Positions 20,791 to 32,005 of a stretch of DNA of 64,000 nt are shown here, one piece after another. Source of the DNA: Poa pratensis. Lineage: Eukaryota; Streptophyta; Magnoliopsida; Poales; Poaceae. Location of the stretch: NCBI GenBank assembly GCA_947311845.1, contig CAMZMU010000080.1, forward strand, positions 22,019,233 to 22,083,232, written 5' to 3'. A program made the position numbers and the translations under genes. The notes beneath the pieces were generated by a model. That model made no database searches. It was given only the letters and a program-made list of their open reading frames with translations, and was not told where the DNA came from. The number at the start of each line of letters is the position of its first letter. Within the stretch, counting starts at the first letter, position 1.

Positions 20791-23370
20791 CTACTTAGAG
20801 TAATTTTTAGTAATTTTCTACTTAGAGTAAAATTTGTTAGTAGTATCCCTTTGTAATTTCTAGTTTCACCTTTACGTAGATGGATCACACCAACTCCAGG
20901 GGTGAAGATCACACCAACCCCGATGGCGAAGATGTTATTTTGCGCAGGACCAACTACGAGGGCAATGCCCTGATTATGAACATTATAAGAGGGGATTTGG
21001 GTCTTGACAATGGAGATGAATGTGGTCTTGGTGGACATGAGCTAGAACAGAAGCTAGACCAGGTGGACGAAGATGAGATATCATCATTTTTGAATCCATT
21101 CGGTGATGGAGAGGAGGTAGAACAGGTGGACGAAGGGCAGACAAACAACAATGATGGCCCCTCGACAACAACCGGCGAGGTATATATATATATTAAGACT
21201 CTTGTGGCTAGATGCATTAATTGACCCGTATATATATATTAATCACTCTTTCTTCTTTTAGACCTTCGGATCGAAGCAATCGACAGCTAGAACACGAGGC
21301 CCGAACAAAAGGTTGGATCCTAATCAAAGGATCACCATCGACGAAATTTATGATAATGGACAACCGAGGGCTTCAGAAAAGCACGTGAGGCTGTTTGTAA
21401 ATCAATGCGGAGTGATTGTTAGGGACAACCTTCCGATCACCATCCAAGAATGGATTAAGCCAAAGAATGCAGGTGAAGAATTCACTAGTTATGTCGACGA
21501 TGATACCAAAGATGACCTTTGGGAGAAGCTCATAGCACATTTCATACTACCTCCAGAGTATGAAGAATTCGAGGCAGATGGTATTACCCCAGTTGAGGGT
21601 GGGCTTGAAAGAAGAGAGAGAGTCAAGCAGTGGGCTCTATCGAAGATGGCCGAACAGTTCCGGAACTACAAGAAAAATTTATACTTGAAATAGGTCGCGA
21701 AAGGAAAAACTCCAGAATTCAAAGGAGCGCATGAGAAATTGCGAGAACAGTGGCCCGCTTTTGTAAAGTACAAGCAATCTTCTGTAGCCAAGGAAAGGTC
21801 GGCAAAAAATAAGATAAATGCTCAAAAAAAGAAATACCACCATAGATTGGGGACATGTGGCTACAAGAGTGCCGTGCCTAAGTGGGAAGCGGCCGAGGCC
21901 GACCTGAGGAAGAGAGGGATCACTCCAGGTACAAATGGATGGCCCGAGAGGGCAAAGCACTGGTGGTACGCGCATGGGGGAACGTTGGACCCAAAAACAG
22001 GGCAGACCATTTTTCGAGACCAAATTCTAGTACCCTCCAAAGCAATTGTTCGAGCAATGGCCGATGCTGAAAAGGGATTGTTCCGGCCCGATCGAGAGAG
22101 AGACGAGCTGTGGCGTGCCTCGGGAACGATGAAAAAGGTGGACGAGCACGAGGCAAAGGCAGTGTCCCGTGGGATAGAGCGTTTCCCCAGGACGCTGACA
22201 GTTACAGAAGCCGTAAGAGAGCAAAGAACCGGGAGGCAGACCGGATCGGGAAGTTAGAACAGGAACTAGCTGGGGTGAAGTAGTTTGTAGAGGAAGCACT
22301 TAGCCAAAGGTCATCTCAGTCGCAGGAAGATCCTCCATTGGAGAATAGCGGGCGGAGAAGCAGCCAGGCTTCCACGGAGGTCCTGGTTGATGATCATACA
22401 CTGCTGGATGATGCACCGGCGCCTCACTACCCCGTGGATGATGTCAGAGGGATGACAGAATGTGAGCTACATCAGCCAATGGGCAACCTGTCCTTCAAGG
22501 TGGCGACCGGCACTGCTTTACCTTGTCTACCTGGATCACTCCACCATTCACGTCCGATTCCACCTGGCTATGCTCGTGTCTCGGTGGATGACCTACTGGA
22601 GGTGTATGGGGACCTAGAGATTGACATCGCTACACCTGAAGGCCATAAGAAACTGGGAGATGTCAAGCGCCAGATCATTCTATGGCAAAAAAAGTACATC
22701 AAGTTTCCAGGCTCGGCGCCAAGGCCACCGACTCCGAGGAATCCAAGTCTACCCCCCCCCACCCGATGATCGTCGACCTCCAAGTCCACCCCCCTCCAAC
22801 CATGATCGTCGACCTCCAAGTCCGCCTCCGCGCAATACTCCCCCGCGCCCCACTCAGAAGAAACGGACCGACGCCGCTCCCCCGCTCCCCACTCAGAAGA
22901 AAGGTCGCACTCAGAAGATAGTCGACATCCCGTCGGTTCCTCCCAAGAGACCTTATGACAGGACTGAAGCGGAAAACGCCGCGGTAGTGGCTGCCTACAA
23001 TAAGACTTTTTTTGCACCAAAAAAGCCCGAGCAAAAGAAGGTATATGATGAAAAAATCAAAAAGTGGGCTAAGTCCTTCCTTGAGCAGCCATCCCAAATA
23101 TCGATGAATCTGCAATCTGACTATGGTCGTGAACTTAGTAAGCTAGCACGTACCCAGTCTGAGCAGAACAAGGAAAGAAGTGCAAAAAGCGGGAAACAAA
23201 TTGCCCAGCTCGGACAGCAGAAAAATCAATCGGTCCCCCCGCTCATAGTGTGTTCCGATATCGACAAGGACTTCAGAGCCGATATGGATAAGGACCTAGA
23301 ATTATTGGACCCCAGAGCCATAGCTGCTGCTAGAGAATATGGTATCACTGTATCGCAGGCCAAGGAAAAT

Positions 23371-24345
23371 GCTAGCGTGGTTGCTCTCACCCCCACATCA
23401 TACTCTTTCTTTTTACCCCCAGATAAAGGATGTTGGGCGATACTGTGTCACTCAATACCTATGCCATGTCACATCGGCCATCCCGTACCCACATACATCA
23501 TACTTCTTTAAGAACAATATTCAACCAAAGTATGACAAGTCATAAAAGATCCAACACAACGGTAAATGCATAACAAATCATCTCATACCACAATATTCAC
23601 CACAAAGGTATTACATAGATGATCGTAATCATGTTTGGCAGCTCATACGGTACTAATTAGTGAAGCTCAAGAGAGAGAAGAGATACAAAAGTTACCACCA
23701 CAAACCCTAGTCCAGGGGGTGGGCTACTCCCCCCTTCATCATGGTGATGATGATGGAGAAGTTCTTGCTGTAGATGTTGATGATGAACACGCCGGAGGGG
23801 GTGGAGCCCTCCGGAGGTGACTCCGGCGGCGTTTCCCCCCTCCGATCTTCTCCGGCGGCAGCCTTCTGACTCTCTGTTTCGTGGTTCTATGTTTCTCCGC
23901 CGCCTCCTTCCAGAGAACGTCGGGGAACCTTTTTTATAGCCGTTTTTAGGTCAAGACGGAGTCGGTGGAGCAAAGATCAATGGCAACGGAGCCTCGAGGG
24001 CCAAAAGAGTGGGCCCCACGCGGCCAGGTACTGTGGCCGCGTGGGCCACCCCCTTTTGGGCCTCAAGCCTCCGTTTGCTTGCTTCCTTCGCCCACAGGTC
24101 TTCTTCCTTCCAAAAAATGACGCCCCTAAATTTGCAGGTGATTTGGACGACGTTTGGGTCCCTGAAACATTAAAATACAAAACTAGGGTTTTCTGCCTGT
24201 GCAGGGTTAATTCCATAAAAATAGGAAATCATTAAGATATTTCCAAAATCATGATAAAACATTGATATAACCCTTATATGATGCAAATATGATTGGAATA
24301 TGAGTAAATAAAGTGCAAATTCATGTATGCATTTTACATGCATCA
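23371..24345 (-). repeat. R2 3' LTR, truncated
   Basis: Matches 29232-30204 to the end. The polypurine-type AAGCTTGGTGATGT follows internally at 24346-24359 (minus strand). Confidence 0.9.
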
Positions 24346-24359
24346 ACATCACCAAGCTT

Positions 24360-25173
24360 AACCCATGCTCGTCCTCGAGTATGAAGGTGATAAAACTAAC
24401 ATGGACTTTGCAATTTACTACTAACAATGGATATCAAAGATGATTACAATTGCTACATAAAGTCAAATGATTCATTCTTCAAAGGAGTAGCAATATGCAA
24501 GATAGTTCATGAAGTGATATCACGTATTCAAGACAAGGATGTTCATTGATAGTTCACAAAGTATAACATAGAAGCAAGTAATATGGACATTCTTACTTTT
24601 GCATACATGTGGTCCATAGAGTGATGATGAAAATCTGAATATGTTTGGTGGACACTTTCGAAAGATGAATAAGTGAGTAGAGGTAAAGCATGCATAAGTT
24701 TCATCTAACCTCCAAACTCTCCTACTTAAGTTAATGATTGCAATGTGGTAATACTTGGTGTCAAGCTCTCATTCCCCTATCATAGCATCTTGAATGATTA
24801 TAGTTTAATGTGAGAGCAAATATGAGTAGTGTGCTTGACAAAGTAAAGTTGGATGTCTCATGCCCCTTGAATACAAGTACCTACACCATGAGTTACTCAA
24901 CTTGGGAAAAGCAAGTTCAAGTTATCTATCATTGTAAGTAATAATAGTATCATCAAGAGCGTCAACTGGGGTACCTCTTGTCCCAGGATATGGAACAAGC
25001 CCATATCAAAATGACAAGACAAACAAACAAGATGAACCACCTCAACACCCTTTTTATTTACCATTGGAATAGCTTTTTATTGTAAGGTGTGTCATAGATA
25101 ATTCACCATAGCATGTAAGTAAATTTCCACCATGAATAATGCATGGCTTAGATTAGCGGCCCAGGCGTCTCTC
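24360..25173 (-). other. R2 3' non-coding interior, left part
   Basis: No ORF with support. Collinear with R4 43567-44397, including GGTACCTCTTGTC..GGATATGGAACAAGCCC. Confidence 0.75.
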
Positions 25174-25506
25174 TAACACTACTAGGAAAAGGGTTATAGG
25201 TAGGTTGACATTCTGTGGCGCACCCTTAACTGGTGCGCCACAGAATTATTTTTTGTGGCGCACGGTGCCTGGTGCGCCACAGAAAGTTACATTTCTGTGG
25301 CGCACTAAACCACACGCGCCACAGAAATTAGACATTCTGTGGCGCACCAAGGTCGGTGCGCCACAGAAATATCACCTTTCTGTGGCGCACCAAGCCTGGT
25401 GCGCCACAGAAAGTCACATTTCTGTGGCGCACATGAAATTTGGAAAAAAAAATTCTGTGGCGCACCTGGCTAGGTGCGCACACAGAATTATTTTCTTCAG
25501 ATCCCA

Positions 25507-25531
25507 CCCCCCCCCCCCCCCCCCCCCCCCC
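25507..25531. repeat. Homopolymer of 25 C
   Basis: A pure C-run inside the small CACTA element. Length is likely polymorphic or uncertain in assembly. Confidence 0.9.
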
Positions 25532-25989
25532 GTGGATCGCCTTTTTGTCTTGCAAGAAGTAAAAGAAAATGATAAAAAATTCAATAAATAAAATCCTTTG
25601 ACATGTAGTTAGGTATGAGTGTCTAGTAGGTATAGAAATTTTGAAATATGAATTTTGACCTTTTCTGCAACAAACAGAATCCTCAAATTCCAAAAGAAAA
25701 AAAAGTTATTTCAAACAGACGATTTTTGGCAGCAAAATCAAAAAAAAAAGAAAAAAAAGAAAAAAAATTCTGTGGCGCACCAGGCTTGGGTGCGCCACAG
25801 AATTGTTGGCGGGATTCGAAATTTGAATCCTGCCGCCGAACCCCTTCTTCTCCCTCTCTTTTCCCCTTTTCTCCTCCACTTCTCCTCTCCTTCTCCTCCA
25901 CTTCTCCTCTCCCCTTTTCCTCCATCCTCCTTCTCCTCCACTTCTCCTCTCCTCTTTTCCTCATCCTCCTTCTCCTCCACTTCTCCTCT

Positions 25990-26320
25990 CCTTCTCCTCC
26001 TCCGCCACCCCGACGACCTTCTCCGCCTCCGGCGACCTCCTCCACCATCTTCGGCGACCTCCTCCTCCACCTCCGGTGACCTTCGGCGACCTCCTCCACC
26101 ACCTTCGGCGACCTCCTCCACCACCTCCGGCGACCTTCAACTCCGACGACCTCCTCCACCACCTCCGGCGACCTCTCCCTCCACCCGGCGACATCCTACT
26201 CCAACTCCGGCGAACTCCGGCGACCTACGGTGACCACCATCCTCCACCAACCTCCGGCGACCACCATCCTCCACCAACCTCCGGCGACCACCATCCTCCA
26301 CCACCCAACGACCTCCGACG
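25990..26320. repeat. CTCC-rich minisatellite
   Basis: Imperfect repeats of CTCCTCCACCACCTTCGGCGAC and GACCACCATCCTCCACCAACCTCCGGC. Proline- or glycine-rich frames on either strand come from this repeat and are not genes. Confidence 0.75.
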
Positions 26321-26587
26321 AAACGAAATTCCGGCGGCCAGATCTAGATCTGGCCAGATCCAGATCTAGATCTGGCCGCCCTTTTTTAAAAATTCAAAAA
26401 AACTTCTGTGGCGCACGGTGGTGGGGGTGCGCCACAGAAATATTTCTGTGGCGCACGATGGGGGGTGCGCCACAGAAATAATAAATTTTAGTGGCGAGAA
26501 TTCTGTGGCGCACCCAGCAAATTTGCTGGGTGCGCCACAGAATCCCTTTTTGGTGTGCCACTGTTAAGGCTTTTCCTAGTAGTGTAA

Positions 26588-28106
26588 CCATTTATACAAA
26601 CTCATTCAAACTAAATCTTTTCCCCCTTATTTCACCAAGATAGGCATCCATAGACAAAATCACATGATATCAACTAAATGGAGCATGTTGAAAGCTTTGC
26701 ATGTGACAGCACATATGGGCTAACTCCCAACCTTGGACATTTATCAAGCCACTAGCATCATAATCTTAATCACAATGGGTCATGTTTTATTTATAGCAAT
26801 GATAGTAAAATGTGCATCAAGTTCGTGAGAGCTATATAACCAACTTTTCCCATGGCAATCAATAACATAATCATTTTCATTCAGAGGTATAGATAACACA
26901 AATATCATGATGAACATACTCGGAATAGCATATAGCTAGTAGGTAGATATGGTGGACTCACTGGAATAACTTTGGTTGAAGGTGTTGGAAACAAGTTTTG
27001 ACTTGTTGGAATGTTTGGGCTAGCAAAAGGGAGAAAGTTGACCATCTAGATGCATGCATGAGTGTCCATAGAACTAACTAATCCATGTTAAACCAAGTAA
27101 AATAACAATCAGCACCAAAACATGAATAAGTGATAGCTCTTGATAAAGAATTTGCAAACTATTACTCATAAACAAGCTCATGAATCATGCAACTATATGT
27201 ATCATTAAAAATCAACTCAAACATCCCTTTTCCCAATCTTATAAAAGCATCCAACATATTTCAACCCATATTTCCAGTAGCTCTCTCATATATAAATGAT
27301 AGTGTGGTGGTCTCTCAAAACAAAAAACAAACAAAAAGACGCTCCAAGTTTATGCGATAAAGTGTTTCGATCGAAAAACAGAAGTTGGACGTGTGCAAAC
27401 CGAGAGTGTGTAGGTCCAGCGGGGTTGTCTTCACATCCCCAAGCTTATGGTCTTCACCATCCTTGGATAGCTCTTGGTGCATCTCCTCCAATCCCTGTGA
27501 AAAAACTTCAAAACACCGTTTCTCCCATTTCTTTTCTGTGGGGTGCATTAATAGTGATAAACAAATAGGTTCCTTGCTGCATATAATCTTTGAACAAAAA
27601 TTCATATGAGATGTCCAGAAAGTGTATAATGTTGTATGCCTACTCATAAACTCAATTGGATCAAAAAGATTCAACTTAAAAGCTCAAAGCATGCATCAAA
27701 CAAAATGGGACAGAATCTGTCCAGAAAAACAGCAGCAGCAAAACGTATTTTTCTACCCTACCAAACTTTGTCGAAAAATTCCGAAAAAATTCATGCACAC
27801 ATAGGATGAAAAGTTGCAACTACAGTTCAAATATGAGCTCATTCGGAGTTACAGAATAAGAATTAAAAATCATACCGTGCACTGACTCGTGCAGGAATAA
27901 AATCTCCGAACGCTATAAGCAACTTTTTCAAACCAAAAAGGGTAAAACTTGGCACTTTATTGAAAATTCCAGAACCTAAACTATAAACAAAGTCTCTTGG
28001 TACAGCAAGAGGACACAAAGAAAATCACACAAAAAATAACCGGGTTGCCTCCCGCAAAGCGCTTTCTTTATAGCCATATAGCTAGGCTTGATAGTTTTAA
28101 TGATGC
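26588..28106 (-). other. R2 3' non-coding interior, right part
   Basis: No domain-bearing ORF. Contains CCCCAAGCTTATGG (27437 area) and the GTTGCCTCCCGCAAAGCGCTTTC landmark common to these elements. Confidence 0.65.
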
Positions 28107-28628
28107 TCACATAGGAATAAGAATTGAAATGCAAAAGAGAGCATCAAGAGAAAAATATGAAACACATTTAAGTCTAACCCACTTCCTATGCATTGGGATC
28201 TTGTAAGAAAATAAATCAATAAAGCACAAAGTGACTAGCATAGGAAGGCAAAGCAAGTGCAACTTCAAAATTTTCAACAAAAAGAGAGAAGACTTAATAT
28301 TTTTGAGATATATGAAATCATGTCTCCCTCTCTCATAAAAACTTTCAGTAGCATCATTGATAAACTCAACAATATAGCTATCACATGAAACATTCTTATC
28401 ATGATCCATATGCATAAAAGTATCATTACTCTCCACATAAGCATAAACAGTTTCATTAGGAATAGTGGGAGTAAAACATTCATAATAATCATTGTAATCA
28501 TCATATATAGGAGGCATATCATAATCACAATAAACTTTATACTCAATAGTGGGTGGACTGAAAATATCATATTCATCATCATAAATAGGAGACATAGTAT
28601 CATCAAACAAGTCAAAGAACCTCCCCAA
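28107..28628 (-). CDS. R2 element-encoded protein of unknown function (173 codons)
   Basis: The frame starts MGRFFDLFDDTMSPIYDDEYD on the minus strand close to the 5' LTR. It contains Tyr/Asp repeats, then FMHMDHDKNVSCDSYIVEF, NDATESFYERG and YKIPMHRKWVRLKCV. The last motifs are nearly identical in R1 and R3 and recognisable in R4. Its amino-terminal part is much shorter than in R1, R3 and R4, so this may be a deleted form. No enzyme motif is present. Function unknown; the acidic Tyr-rich body suggests a protein-interaction role, which is only inference. Confidence 0.55.
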   Translation of the reverse strand: MGRFFDLFDDTMSPIYDDEYDIFSPPTIEYKVYCDYDMPPIYDDYNDYYECFTPTIPNETVYAYVESNDTFMHMDHDKNVSCDSYIVEFINDATESFYERGRHDFIYLKNIKSSLFLLKILKLHLLCLPMLVTLCFIDLFSYKIPMHRKWVRLKCVSYFSLDALFCISILIPM

Positions 28629-28707
28629 GCTTAGATGATTGCAAGATAAAGAAACCTCCCCAAGCTTAGTCTAGTGCACACAAGAATAGAAACTTAAGCG
28701 CTACGCT

Positions 28708-28724
28708 CCCCGGCAACGGCGCCA
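28708..28724 (-). other. R2 primer-binding site (tRNA-Asp)
   Basis: TGGCGCCGTTGCCGGGG on the minus strand, 10 bases inside the 5' LTR. Confidence 0.85.
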
Positions 28725-28734
28725 GAAAAGTACT

Positions 28735-30204
28735 TGATAACCCCCAAGAGCAAGGGATCACTGTAGCACCTCTCAATGTGGAAGTAAGGTATCGATCCGC
28801 AGGAGCAAGAAGGAAAAGTTATCTATTCCCTACAACTAAAGTGTCACAAGTTTTAGTTGATTATGCACTAAACAAGTTTGGAGAACAAGGTGGTTGATGG
28901 ATGGAAGTAACCAAGCAAGAATGTAAAAGTGTCCCAATCCTCTTCAATGCAAGAGGACAAGACAAATGGTAGCAAGCAAAAGCTCTCAAAGAGAGAGAAA
29001 GCCCAATCCTCTATGCAGCAAGAGGACAAGCTCAAGTGTGAGTTTCTTATAGGAACAATGGACATGGTTCATGGGTTCACTTAATCCTCTCTCTCTCATC
29101 TATGATTATCATGTTATAGATAAAGTACACACAATTGTCATGTTTTAATGGTAGCTTTTATAACGGCTATATGTCCTAAAACACATAGTTGAAAGAAGTA
29201 CTCATTTGTGTTGCTAGGTCACCCTCGTAAGGCTAGCGTGGTTGCTCTCACTCCCACATCATACTCTTTCTTTTTACCCCCAGATAAAGGATGTTGGGCG
29301 GTACTGTGTCACTCAATACCTATGCCGTGTCACATCGGCCATCCCGTACCCACATAATCATACTTCTTTAAGAACAATATTCAACCAAAGTATGACAAGT
29401 CATAAAAGATCCAACACAACGGTAAATGCATAACAAATCATCTCATACCACAATATTCACCACAAAGGTATTACATAGATGACCGTAATCATGTTTGGCA
29501 GCTCATACGGTACTAATTAGTGAAGCTCAAGAGAGAGAAGAGATACAAAAGTTACCACCACAAACCCTAGTCCAGGGGTGGACTACTCCCCCTTCATCAT
29601 GGTGATGATGGTGGAGAAGTTCTTGCTGTAGATGTTGATGATGAACACGCCGGAGGGGGGTGGAGCCCTCCGGAGGTGACTCCGGCGGCGTTTCCCCCCT
29701 CCGATCTTCTCCGGCGGCAGCCTTCTGACTCTCTGTTTCGTGGTTCTGTGTTTCTCCGCCGCCTCCTTCCAGAGAACGTCGGGGGACCTTTTTTATAGGC
29801 GTTTTTAGGTCAAGACGGAGTCGGTGGAGCAAAGATCAACGGCAACGGAGCCTCGAGGGCCAAAAGAGTGGGCCCCACACGGCCAGGTACTGTGGCCGCG
29901 TGGGCCACCCCCTTTTGGGCCTCAGGCCTCCGTTTGCTTGCTTCCTTCGCCCACAGGTCTTCTTCCTTCCAAAAAATGACGCCCCTAAATTTGCAGGTGA
30001 TTTGGACGACGTTTGGGTCCCTGAAACATTAAAATACAAAACTAGGGTTTTCTGCCTGTGCAGGGTTAATTCCATAAAAATAGGAAATCATTAAGATATT
30101 TCCAAAATCATGATAAAACATTGATATAACCCTTATATGATGCAAATATGATTGGAATATGAGTAAATAAAGTGCAAATTCATGTATGCATTTTACATGC
30201 ATCA
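28735..30204 (-). repeat. R2 5' LTR
   Basis: 1470 bp, complete, with TG..CA ends. Confidence 0.92.
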
Positions 30205-30655
30205 ATCGGTGAAAAGTCCGCAGCAGCCACCGGGGAGTAATTTATGTGGATTCTACGTTTGCGAGTTCATTCGCGAGTTGACCACTGAGCGGAGAACAAC
30301 TTCTTTGAGCAAAATACGGGAGAAGCTCGACCAGAACGGCGCATACGAGCAATTCAAGAGGAATTGGTGGGATTTCTGCTTAGGGAGGTCATCGATGAAA
30401 GGGAGAACATTATGCTTCGGACGATGAACTACATATGTGATCTATCTCCATATAATTAAATAGTTGTATTCTCGGAAGAGATCAAATATTAATTATATAT
30501 GCATCAACATGTACTGTGTATATAGTAGAGCGTATAATATGCGTACGGAAACATGTTTGAAATTATATATAATGAAACCCAAATTGAAAAAGAAACGAAA
30601 TGGAAAAAGAAATGACCCTAAAACCCTAAAATGGGGGAAAAAGGAAAAGGAAACT

Positions 30656-30859
30656 GTCCCGGGTGGTATTACGGCCCGGGACTAGAGCTCCCCAGCCTCC
30701 GCCGCGTCCTGCCGCTGCCACGTGGTGGTCTCTGGTTCCGGGCCGTAGCAGCCGGGACTGGAGGTAGGGACTCTTAGTCCCGATTTCGTAGTCCCGGATG
30801 CGAATCCGAGACTAAAAGCCCACTACGGCCCGGGACTAGATGTTCTTTCTCCACTAGTG
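30656..30859. promoter_or_regulatory. Right subterminal repeats of the CACTA element
   Basis: A full 27-nt dyad at 30656-30682 fits GTCCCGGG-N11-CCCGGGAC. Shorter relatives follow (TTCCGGGCCGTAGCAGCCGG near 30737; AGTCCCGGATGC near 30794; TACGGCCCGGGACTAG near 30824). The terminal CTCCACTAGTG ends the element. Confidence 0.75.
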
Positions 30860-30862
30860 TGA

Positions 30863-31373
30863 ATCATTTCTCCTTCCGAAAGAAGGGGAAAAACGATGTG
30901 ACGGCTACAGCGCCAACGACGGATTCTCATCTCGAAGGTGAAGAAGCTCAAGGTCGAGCCATTTCATTGATTTCTTGGGGGCGAGGTCGAGAGAGATCGT
31001 TGCGATAGCTAGAAAGAAAAAATGCATGTAAGAGAAGGCCACAATTGCATGTGTCGGTCAATGCCGAGAAGGGACGTATGCATGTATGTTCGGACCATCA
31101 CACTAGGCATGGACCAGAAGAACCAATCCCAAAACCCACACGGTTCAATGTTGGATCGGATGGTGTACACTGTTTCTTCCTTGGGTTAATGTGTGTATGT
31201 TTTCATGTTCCCATGGTGGCACTCGACAACCCTAGTGTCGAGTATTTTTCGATCTTTTGCAGAGTGCAATGGTTACTCAGCATAATAGCTGAATCTTCCC
31301 GTCATATGGTCCGCTCGGCATATATTTTTTAGTCGCTTGAATCTGAGCTATGTGATTGCAAGGAGGTTTAGAT
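30863..31373. other. Gap between the CACTA element and the duplicated segment
   Basis: The first 30 bases continue repeat unit B/A. The CACTCGACAACCCTAGTGTCGAG palindrome-like text near 31218-31240 is the only other visible structure. No gene recognised. Confidence 0.5.
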
Positions 31374-32005
31374 CTTTCTTTGCAACAGCAACTTTCCTAT
31401 AGTTTGGGAACCAATTGCGGTTTTGTTGTGTCCATAGCCCAAAGCACCAAAACCTTGAACAAAACCTATGTCGGCATGCTTAGCTGTGTTCCTTGAAGCA
31501 ATGGGTTTTAATCTCCAATATTTTTGTTTGAGAGAAAAGTATCGGAGATCAACACTCTGTTGCGAGAACATATTTGTGTGATGGATATGAGCCTCCAAGA
31601 TTGTAGTTCACGAGAACATATTGTCGTGTTCAGTCACAACAATAATAACCGACGAGTGAAAACATGTATTAATGCGATGCAGCTACACAAGTGCAACGAC
31701 ACTATCTTAACCGTAGCAACATGGCTCTACATGTCACGTGTAAGTGAAATCCTTTCCCGGAGAGAGCATTAGCGAAGGTAGAAGTGAATGAAGATACCAA
31801 CCAAGAAATTGCGCTGCATTCCACATTTTGTGTGTGTATACCATGTGGCACGGTGATCCTGTGATCTCAGGTTGATGTAGCAATTTAATCCGAGGGTGAT
31901 TTACTAGGGTAGAACAATCGGCGTACGAAGGCTCATTCTACATGTAGCACATCGTTACTAACTATGCATGCATGTTTCAAATCCTTACAAGTAATGTGTA
32001 TACGT

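Larger units (their letters stand above)
25177..26584. mobile_element. Non-autonomous CACTA derivative (1408 bp) inside R2
   Basis: Starts CACTACTAGGAAAAGG and ends CCTTTTCCTAGTAGTG region (TTTTCCTAGTAGTG), with TAA on both sides (25174-25176 and 26585-26587). The related element R4 has the uninterrupted site CTCTCTAACCATTTATAC near 44392-44409, proving the insertion. Both ends carry many inverted TTCTGTGGCGCACC / GGTGCGCCACAGAA subterminal repeats. The middle has a 25-C run and CTCC-rich repeats. No transposase, so it depends on an autonomous CACTA of another subfamily. Confidence 0.92.
23371..30204 (-). mobile_element. R2: non-autonomous Gypsy-type LTR element with a truncated left end
   Basis: On the minus strand LTRs start TGATGCATGTAAAATGC and end GGGGGTTATCA. 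The 5' LTR (right) is complete at 1470 bp; the 3' LTR (left) lacks its last 497 bp, so no TSD pair survives (right flank ATCGG). The primer site is tRNA-Asp type. The interior lacks polymerase genes and holds one short ORF (28107-28628) and a 1.4-kb CACTA derivative. R4 belongs to the same family. Confidence 0.9.
20880..30459 (+). pseudogene. CACTA second gene: Transposase_24 protein with a C-terminal Ulp1-like segment, decayed and interrupted
   Basis: This is the TNPA-position gene, expected to bind the element's subterminal repeats. Exon 1 is 20880-21179 (100 codons, acidic), and exon 2 begins at 21262 after TTTTAG. A Transposase_24 (Ptta/En-Spm) segment includes YHHRLGTCGYKSAVPKWEAAE and WWYAHGGTLDPKTGQTIF. 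A proline/lysine-rich linker and a helical region up to REYGITVSQAKE follow. After R2, 30205-30427 encodes QQPPGSNLCGFYVCEFIRE, the Gln and catalytic-Cys end of a C48 (Ulp1/SUMO protease) domain. Lesions: TAG at 21691 and 22281, frameshifts near 22185, in the C-run at 22752-22761 and near 30370. The protease part with the catalytic His and Asp is missing, lost at the R2 left junction. Confidence 0.8.
6660..30859 (+). mobile_element. Large CACTA (En/Spm) transposon, 24.2 kb with nested insertions
   Basis: It starts CACTAGTGGAAAAAG and ends CTTTCTCCACTAGTG, the paired ends of a CACTA element. TGA lies on both sides (6657-6659 and 30860-30862), the 3-bp duplication expected of the superfamily. 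Joining the flanks recreates text matching the related empty copy at about 4250-4285. Removing the two nested LTR elements leaves about 10.2 kb, normal for a full-length grass CACTA. It carries three transcription units on the + strand: TNP2 transposase, a small accessory ORF and a Transposase_24/Ulp1-like gene. The last is heavily damaged, so the copy is unlikely to move by itself. Confidence 0.93.

Noticed and set aside
25648..26369. Several 90-190 codon ORFs on both strands
   Set aside because: Products of the CTCC-rich minisatellite in the small CACTA element.
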